Below are positions 6,941 through 11,302 of a DNA stretch of 11,302 nt, one piece after another. The DNA is from DATAEK01 sp036258055 (GTDB lineage: Bacteria > Acidobacteriota > Vicinamibacteria > Vicinamibacterales > 2-12-FULL-66-21). The notes beneath the pieces were generated by a model. That model searched no databases and was not told where the DNA came from. It was given only the letters and a program-made list of their open reading frames with translations. Numbering within the stretch: position 1 is the first letter of the stretch; the number at the start of each line of letters is the position of its first letter. The translations under genes and the position numbers were made by a program. The DNA lies in contig DATAEK010000103.1 of assembly GCA_036258055.1 (NCBI GenBank), forward strand, positions 1 through 11,302. The letters are read 5' to 3'.

Positions 6941-6979
6941 CAACGATTCGGAGCGGCAGGTCGGCGCGTGCCAGATTGT

Positions 6980-6995
6980 CGGCACATCCGTTGCT
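6980..6995 (+). promoter_or_regulatory. Sigma-54 (RpoN) -24/-12 promoter of the HemG-like flavodoxin gene
   Basis: CGGCACATCCGTTGCT matches the consensus at GGCAC and TTGCT, with only the first base differing, and with correct GG-to-GC spacing. Predicted start is ~7006, about 70 bases before ATG 7076. Confidence 0.72.
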
Positions 6996-7008
6996 CAACC
7001 AACGGCTG

Positions 7009-7030
7009 TCACGACTGAACGAAGTCGTGA
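7009..7030. repeat. Perfect 8-bp inverted repeat in the leader of the HemG-like gene
   Basis: TCACGACT-GAACGA-AGTCGTGA. It begins within a few bases of the transcription start predicted from the sigma-54 element and ends 45 bases before the ATG. It could be a repressor operator overlapping +1 or a 5'-end hairpin in the mRNA. Confidence 0.5.
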
Positions 7031-7075
7031 TGATCGTAATCCTTCTGATCGCCACCGGGCGAAAGAGGGTAGCTC

Positions 7076-7633
7076 ATGGCCCGCGTCCTCGTCGTTTTCG
7101 GTACGACCGACGGCCAGACCGCCAAGATAGCGCAGACGCTCCGCGGCCGGCTCTCTGCCGCCGGCCACGACGTGTCGGTAGTCGATCCCGCGGCGGCTCC
7201 AGCCGACATCAGCGCCTACGACGCGATCATCGTCGCCGCGTCGGTTCACGCCGGCGGCTACCAGCGTAACGTCGCCCGATGGGTGCGTACGCACGCGAGA
7301 GGGCTGGACGGGAAGCCCAACGCGTTCGTGTCGGTCTGCCTCGGGGTGCTTCAACAGGATCCAAAAGTGAACCAGGATCTGCAAAGAATCCTCGACGGTT
7401 TCTCTCACACAACAGGATGGCGTCCGTCGGAGACGAAGATCGTGGCGGGCGCGCTGAAGTACACCAAGTACAACTTCCTCAAGCGCTGGATCATGAAGCG
7501 CATCGCCGCCAAAGCTGGCGGCGATACGGACACGACTCGCGACTACGAGTACACCAATTGGGCGGATCTCCAGGAGTTCGCCGACCGCTTCGGCGCGCGG
7601 GCTGGCGGGCGCCGTCTGAAGACGCCGGCGTAG
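7076..7633 (+). CDS. hemG: HemG-type flavodoxin-domain protein (menaquinone-dependent protoporphyrinogen oxidase-like)
   Basis: A 185-residue long-chain flavodoxin-like protein. The FMN phosphate loop reads FGTTDGQT (8-15). ASVHAGGYQRNVARWVRTH (55-73), GWRP (114-117), IVAGALKYTKYN (122-133), WIMKRIAAKAGGDTDT (138-153) and YEYTNW (158-163) line up with Escherichia coli HemG, including its C-terminal helix. HemG oxidises protoporphyrinogen IX to protoporphyrin IX at the inner membrane face, passing electrons to quinones, and works without oxygen. The ATG has GAGGG six bases upstream. It is monocistronic: the next gene is convergent after 52 bases. No other haem-synthesis gene is nearby; placement behind a sigma-54 promoter suggests a conditional role. 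Some homologues are annotated only as flavodoxin, so enzymatic function is probable rather than certain. Confidence 0.85.
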   Translation: MARVLVVFGTTDGQTAKIAQTLRGRLSAAGHDVSVVDPAAAPADISAYDAIIVAASVHAGGYQRNVARWVRTHARGLDGKPNAFVSVCLGVLQQDPKVNQDLQRILDGFSHTTGWRPSETKIVAGALKYTKYNFLKRWIMKRIAAKAGGDTDTTRDYEYTNWADLQEFADRFGARAGGRRLKTPA

Positions 7634-7685
7634 CCCACGGCCGAAACCCTCGCTGCCCCACGACGGCGATCTCTTCTGCCGGCGT

Positions 7686-8518
7686 TCACGCCTTGATCGG
7701 CACCCAGATCTCGAGGCCGCCAAGTCCCGTGCGGCCATCGAATTGTTCATCGTATCGCTCGAACGCCGGTCCGTCGGTTGCCTCGTAGCCCGCGCTCGAC
7801 AATGCGTTGTTCCAGATCGTCTGCCACATACTGCCGACGCTGGACACGTGTTCCTTGTGCTCGAAGACGGCGTAGGTCTGCGGCGGGATCCGGAGCCGCG
7901 TGAACTCGGCCGGATGAGCCGGGAACTCGCGAACCTGCACGCCACAGACGTACTCGATGCTGCCGGTGTCGTCGGTGTTGCAGATCACGCCGTACGCGAC
8001 GTTCCCCACCTGCCCCTGAATGTTGCCGAGATATGGCAGGAATTTGTCCCACTGCGAAGGAATGCCGGCGTTCGTTTGGAGATACCGCTGGCCCAGCCCG
8101 AAGATGAGCAGCGCGTCGCTGCGAGCAATCCGTGACGGGGTAATCGTCGTGGTCGTCGTGCTGGTGTCCATTCTGATTGGCTCCTGGAGGTCGAGACTCC
8201 AATGGTGGCCCGCGCCCGCAGCTCGTCGGGCGTCAGGCCGAAGTGTTGACGGAATGCGCGCGTGAAGGCTTCGTGCGAGCCGTAGCCGGTTTCGAGCGCC
8301 ACGGTGAGAATGTCCGGCGCGCCGTCGACGAGCTTTCTGGCTGCGTCACTCAAGCGACGGGCACGGACGTAGGACGCGAGCGCACACCCGACGGTCACGC
8401 CGAAGGCACGGGAGATGTGGAATCGCGACACCCCGACGGCGTCGGCGATCACCTCGAGCGACAGGTCGCCGCTCAGGTGGCTTTCGACGTACCAGAGGGT
8501 CTTGGCAGTGACGCTCAC
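7686..8518 (-). pseudogene. AraC-type regulator with GyrI-like ligand domain, split by a one-base frameshift
   Basis: Two minus-strand frames together make one ~277-residue regulator. The upstream frame (open 8665-7985) carries two AraC helix-turn-helices: LSLEVIADAVGVSRFHISRAFG and ILTVALETGYGSHEAFTRAFRQHFGLTPDELR. The downstream frame carries the effector domain (ATG 8171 onward): GIPSQWDKFLPYLG, YGVICNTDDTG, IEYVCGVQV, IPPQTYAVFEHK, FERYDEQFD, LEIWVPIKA. Read back past ATG 8171, the second frame gives GHHWSLDLQEPIRMD, the family's interdomain linker, so the break lies at 8209-8211. Adding one base to that CCC run (plus strand) restores a continuous protein. The intact family senses small molecules or drugs. 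Start GTG 8518 fits homology but lacks a clear ribosome-binding site. Could be a sequencing error, a true pseudogene, or two separately expressed pieces (7985-8518 and 7686-8171). Confidence 0.8.
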
Positions 8519-8721
8519 GACGACGCAATCATGACCGCTCCACGCGGGTGCCGCTTGACAGTTGTTGCGGTCGGATGAGGGCACCGCGACGGGTGCTGCC
8601 GTGCACGCGATCATCGCGCAAGAGGCAGCATACGTGTCGTCAACGAGGTTTTGAGGAGTCAGCACCGAAGGACAGTCGGTCGCGTCGATGCTGGCGGCGA
8701 GCGATGGTCGATGTCTTTGGC

Positions 8722-8749
8722 TTGACTGGCGGTACTGCAGAGTTAATAA
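8722..8749 (+). promoter_or_regulatory. Possible sigma-70 promoter for the DUF3667 gene
   Basis: TTGACT (8722-8727), 16-base spacer, TAATAA (8744-8749) in an AT-rich patch that is unusual for this window. The predicted start is ~8756, 39 bases before ATG 8795. The -35 is good and the -10 is weak. The rest of the 276-base gap (8519-8794) shows no gene. Confidence 0.35.
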
Positions 8750-8794
8750 CTATCCACCTGCCGGGGGCAGCCCTTGCGATATCAATAGCAGCGC

Positions 8795-9577
8795 ATGCCC
8801 ACCTGTCCGACCTGCTCCGCGGAAGGGATCGGCGACTACTGTTCGTCATGCGGCGAGAGACGAGTGCGTCCTGACGACTTGTCGGCGACCGCATTCGTCC
8901 ACGAGATCGCGGATCAGGTCGCGAGCTTCCGGTTCAAGTTCAAGACGCTCCACACCCTGCGGGCGCTCGTCAGGCCGGGCCTGTTGACGACTGAATTCCT
9001 CGCAGGACGCCGTCGTCCGTACCTCACTCCGCTGCGACTCTATCTGGTGTGCGCAGCTCTCTTCTTCCTCGCGGCACCGTGGGCGGGGTTCACGCTCGAG
9101 GAAATGATCCAGCACGATCCGTCGGGCAGCCTTTCGAGTCTCGCCTCGACGCAGATGGCGGATCGTGGCCTTGACCGCGCGCACTTCACGGAGCGATTCG
9201 ACCTTCGTATCCAATCCGTCTATACAATCGCCGTCGGCGCCGGTGTGATCGCATCCGCGTTGCTGCTCCAGCTCATGTCCTGGCGATCGCACATTCCACT
9301 CGGGGCGCACCTGGTCTTTGCGCTCCACTTCGTCTCGTTCGAGTACCTCGTCACCGTCGCGATCGGCATCACCCGCCATCTGGGCGTATCGAACGAGGCG
9401 GCATCCGCAATCGGTCTGTGCCTGCTGGCGGGTTATCTCTTCCTCGCGCTCAAGCGCGTGTACACCGGCACTGCCACTGCGGTACTGCTGAAGGCCGTCG
9501 CTCTTTTCGCGCTGATGCTCGCCATCAACTACGCTGCAAGCGCGGCGGCAATCCGGCTTACGTTGCGGATGGTGTGA
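8795..9577 (+). CDS. DUF3667 family protein: N-terminal zinc ribbon and membrane domain
   Basis: A 260-residue protein. Cys4, Cys7, Cys16 and Cys19 (CPTC...YCSSC) make a small zinc ribbon. Residues 51-81 (TLHTLRALVRPG, then EFLAGRRRPYLTPLR) match the DUF3667 signature 'T...L...PG....ey..GkR..Y..Pl'. Membrane segments are likely near 80-97, 142-161, 169-192, 203-219 and 226-250. The zinc ribbon would be cytoplasmic. Function of the family is unknown. No strong ribosome-binding site precedes ATG 8795, but the zinc ribbon starting at residue 4 supports this start. It is divergent from the broken AraC-type regulator, which may once have controlled it, and convergent to the secreted protein after 156 bases. 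Confidence 0.82.
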   Translation: MPTCPTCSAEGIGDYCSSCGERRVRPDDLSATAFVHEIADQVASFRFKFKTLHTLRALVRPGLLTTEFLAGRRRPYLTPLRLYLVCAALFFLAAPWAGFTLEEMIQHDPSGSLSSLASTQMADRGLDRAHFTERFDLRIQSVYTIAVGAGVIASALLLQLMSWRSHIPLGAHLVFALHFVSFEYLVTVAIGITRHLGVSNEAASAIGLCLLAGYLFLALKRVYTGTATAVLLKAVALFALMLAINYAASAAAIRLTLRMV

Positions 9578-9733
9578 CAGGAAGTCTGGTCAGCGCTGAA
9601 CCGATCTGGCAGCGCGTTTCGACAGCAGCACACCGCTCATCTGGTTGCCGGACGATGAAGTACGCGCTGTCGAGGCTGTCGCACTCCTGCTGGCTCACGG
9701 GGCGGATCCTCCGTGCTGAGCAGGAAGGTCAGA

Positions 9734-10921
9734 CTACTTGTTCGCGTCGCGGATGCGAGTCGAGAACTGATCCACGTACTCCTGCAACCCGCGGAGAACC
9801 GCCGCGCCATGGTTGGCTGGGGCGCCGCCCGCGATGCCTCCCTTGTGCAGGAGCGACACCTGCACCAACACCGGCGTCTCCTGGTAGGAAAGTTTGGCGG
9901 TCGTGTGGGTGTAGAGGAACGCGTCGTACCTCGACACGCAGAGTCCCGTGGAAAGGCTGGCCGTGATGACGTTGACGTAGAGATACGTGTCCTCGTCCGA
10001 GTTGCGGCGGACCTTGAATCCGGCATCCGTCAGTCGCTTCGATAGGTCCGTCTCGAGGGTGCCCTGATTCAGGCCGCAGGCCGCAGCCTGTGGACTGAGA
10101 TCCTCAACGACGACGCCGAGTGCTGTCAGACCCTTGAGTTCGGCGTCGGGCTGCTGATTGAAAACTTCAGGGGCCGGGCGTCCAGTGGAAGGTGCGGACC
10201 CCTTCAAAGCGGCCGACCCGCTGACGACTGGCAGCCCCGCGTCCGGTTTGGCCGGCGTGCGAGCAGATTCGGCAGTAACCGGCGCTGACGTGTCGGCCGC
10301 ACTCGCAGGCTCGTAGACGCGTCTGACCTTGTCACCACCGCCGCGCTGGACGAACTGCACGTCGACGACCAGCTGCGCCGGACTCTCCGTCCGTGAATAC
10401 GCATAGCGCAGTTCCCGTCCCTGCTCCACCTGATAGAGCACCACCAGTCGGCCGGCTTCGTGCTTCGTCGTCACGCGAACCGGCACTCCGTCGAGTTGCA
10501 ACACCTCTTCTTTGCCGTCGGGGTGGAACGTGCGCGACTGGCCGTGATCATCGGTAATGGTGACGGCCGTCGGCGTTTCGGCGATGGTGAGTCGGGCGGA
10601 GGGATTGCGCACCTCCTCGGTCAACTGTTGCAGGCGCCTGGCGTCCTCTTCACTTTCGCGTCGGGTCATCAGAGCGGCCGCGCCGGCGCTGCCGGATCCA
10701 CGCCCGCCCCTGCCGCCGCTCCCGGTCGGGTCCTGACTGGAGCCGTCCTTCGAGAGCCAGTCCACCCTGAACCCAATCTCAGGAGGGAGCTGGCTCAGCT
10801 CGCGATTGAGAGTCCACAGACCGGCAACGCGAGTTGCGTCCTGAGTTCCCGCTGATGCTGGACGTGGAACGGCAACGCCTATCGATAGCACGACGAGCAA
10901 CGCGAGGATCGACGGATTCAT
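9734..10921 (-). CDS. Secreted protein of unknown function, two-part
   Basis: A 395-residue protein starting at ATG 10921, with GAGGGG seven bases upstream. The open frame continues to GTG 11041, but the first 40 codons are not protein-like and this start gives a clean signal peptide (residues 1-24, ending RPASA). An N-terminal part, ~30-205, contains GLWTLNRELSQLP, a glycine-rich low-complexity stretch near 70-85, RLQQLTEEV and several strands with FHPDGKEEVLQLDGVPV. An Ala/Pro/Ser-rich linker follows (~215-275). A C-terminal part (~278-395) contains VVVEDLSPQAAACGL, DEDTYLYVNVITASLSTGLCVSRYDAFLYT and SLLHKGGIAGG, and its two cysteines could form a disulphide. I do not recognise a named domain. 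The 'W.LNrelS' start recurs in acidobacterial exported proteins. Likely periplasmic, monocistronic. Confidence 0.78.
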   Translation of the reverse strand: MNPSILALLVVLSIGVAVPRPASAGTQDATRVAGLWTLNRELSQLPPEIGFRVDWLSKDGSSQDPTGSGGRGGRGSGSAGAAALMTRRESEEDARRLQQLTEEVRNPSARLTIAETPTAVTITDDHGQSRTFHPDGKEEVLQLDGVPVRVTTKHEAGRLVVLYQVEQGRELRYAYSRTESPAQLVVDVQFVQRGGGDKVRRVYEPASAADTSAPVTAESARTPAKPDAGLPVVSGSAALKGSAPSTGRPAPEVFNQQPDAELKGLTALGVVVEDLSPQAAACGLNQGTLETDLSKRLTDAGFKVRRNSDEDTYLYVNVITASLSTGLCVSRYDAFLYTHTTAKLSYQETPVLVQVSLLHKGGIAGGAPANHGAAVLRGLQEYVDQFSTRIRDANK

Positions 10922-11037
10922 AAGTTGGCCCCTCTGGCCTGCGCCACTTCTACAGACCAATCGTAGCGCTGTCGCATCGCGGAAGGTATGTCGAAGAGCC
11001 GGTTGGCCTCGAAGCTCGAGCGGTTGGCCCGAGGAGC

Positions 11038-11080
11038 TCACTTCTTGATCGCCGCGCGCAGTGTTGTGACTCGCTGATAG
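11038..11080 (-). pseudogene. Possible C-terminal remnant of a gene cut by the insertion sequence
   Basis: Between the insertion-sequence end and TGA at 11040-11038 a minus-strand frame reads YQRVTTLRAAIKK and stop, which looks like a basic protein C-terminus. It is only ~14 codons, and runs without a stop into the element. Too short to identify. Confidence 0.2.
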
Positions 11081-11113
11081 TGTCCCCTTGGCGACTCGTT
11101 AGAAATGTCCCCT
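11081..11113. repeat. Paired TGTCCCCT terminal boxes of the insertion sequence
   Basis: Two direct copies of an 8-base box 25 bases apart (TGTCCCCTTGGC and TGTCCCCTAAGC), just outside the transposase gene. They probably belong to the terminal inverted repeat or the transposase binding sites. Confidence 0.55.
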
Positions 11114-11153
11114 AAGCTGGCGATCGTGGAGGTCGCCGTTGGGACGGACAGCA

Positions 11154-11302
11154 ATGAGCGGACGGGAGTTGGGGCGGGTGGAGGTGTTGGCGCGGGTCAA
11201 GGCCGGCAGCTTGGCGTTGGTGGAGGCGGCCACGGTGATGGGCGTGAGCTATCGCCAGGCGAAGCGGCTGTGGCAAGCGTTCAAATGCGGCGGCGCAAAG
11301 GC
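11154..11302 (+). CDS. ISNCY-like transposase, N-terminal fragment at window edge
   Basis: ATG 11154 opens a frame that stays open to the edge (49 full codons). It reads MSGRELGRVEVLARVKAGS, then LALVEAATVMGVSYRQAKRL and a basic tail with QAFKCGGAK. This is the helix-turn-helix that begins ISNCY-family transposases ('sgkEl.R..vl..V..g.ltl.eAA.llgvSyRQ.kRL'), which binds the element ends; the DDE catalytic domain would lie beyond the window. The fragment is incomplete only because of the window boundary. No clear ribosome-binding site is seen. Confidence 0.75.
   Translation, partial: MSGRELGRVEVLARVKAGSLALVEAATVMGVSYRQAKRLWQAFKCGGAK

Larger units (their letters stand above)
6670..7075. other. 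Divergent regulatory intergenic region (406 bp) between dehydrogenase and HemG-like genes
   Basis: No credible gene lies here; the open frames that cross it are antisense or out-of-frame shadows. It carries two divergent sigma-54 elements (6732-6718 minus, 6980-6995 plus) and between them two perfect palindromes (6841-6852 and 6921-6940). A third inverted repeat lies in the plus-strand leader (7009-7030). Base composition is more AT-rich around 6840-6870 than in the neighbours. Confidence 0.75.
11081..11302 (+). mobile_element. Left end of an ISNCY-like insertion sequence, truncated by the window
   Basis: TGTCCCCT occurs at 11081-11088 and again at 11106-11113, a 25-base direct spacing typical of the repeated terminal boxes of such elements. 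A transposase reading frame begins 41 bases after the second copy. The exact outer boundary (11078-11081) and target duplication need the other end. Confidence 0.65.

Noticed and set aside
6349..7269. 306-codon plus-strand open frame across the divergent intergenic region
   Set aside because: It is antisense to the dehydrogenase and out of frame with the HemG-like gene.
6995..7945. 316-codon minus-strand open frame
   Set aside because: It is antisense to the HemG-like gene and out of frame with the GyrI domain.
8205..8215. Programmed -1 frameshifting in the AraC/GyrI gene
   Set aside because: No slippery heptamer allows re-pairing at CGG-GCC, and no stimulatory structure is evident. A missing base is simpler.
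8763..8777. Sigma-54-like GGGGGCAGCCCTTGC before the DUF3667 gene
   Set aside because: Weak -24 box, and the predicted start is only a few bases before the ATG.
9590..9599. Palindrome TCAGCGCTGA between convergent genes
   Set aside because: Short, GC-rich and without a T-run; likely chance and not a terminator.
1..11302. CRISPR arrays, tRNA or rRNA genes, prophage
   Set aside because: No regularly spaced repeats, no cloverleaf or rRNA-like segments and no phage structural genes were seen on either strand.

Overview
The window is a high-GC bacterial chromosome segment with densely packed genes on both strands. Protein content points tentatively to a soil or sediment bacterium, perhaps an acidobacterium: a small PGM-type winged-helix protein, a DUF3365 haem protein, a DUF3667 protein, a large uncharacterised secreted protein and an ISNCY-like transposase. 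No marker gene in the window fixes the taxonomy.

Layout. At 1-654 (-) is the N-terminal part of a GNAT/acyl-CoA-synthetase fusion (Pat-like) that runs off the left edge. At 824-1282 (-) is a NimA-like flavin-binding protein. Divergent from it, 1485-3096 (+) is a three-gene operon: a small winged-helix protein, a membrane-anchored conserved hypothetical and a periplasmic DUF3365 c-type haem protein. Convergent to that, 6669-3126 (-) is an operon of a zinc alcohol dehydrogenase followed by a P2A (calcium-type) P-type ATPase. Divergent again, 7076-7633 (+) encodes a HemG-type flavodoxin. At 7686-8518 (-) is an AraC/GyrI-type regulator broken by a one-base frameshift. At 8795-9577 (+) is a DUF3667 zinc-ribbon membrane protein, and at 9734-10921 (-) a secreted protein of unknown function. 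The right edge (11081-11302) is the left end of an insertion sequence with the first 49 codons of its transposase.

The most interesting signal is regulatory. Three near-consensus sigma-54 (RpoN) -24/-12 elements sit just upstream of three transcription units: 1423-1438 (+) before the winged-helix/haem operon, 6732-6718 (-) before the alcohol dehydrogenase/ATPase operon, and 6980-6995 (+) before the HemG-like flavodoxin. The last two are divergent and share an intergenic region that holds two perfect palindromes at enhancer-like distances. This suggests a co-regulated sigma-54 stress island, possibly for low oxygen or redox stress. Its redox, haem, cation-transport and flavin-protein content resembles known hypoxia regulons in general character. 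The sigma-54 sites are read directly from the sequence; the regulon's physiological role is inference.
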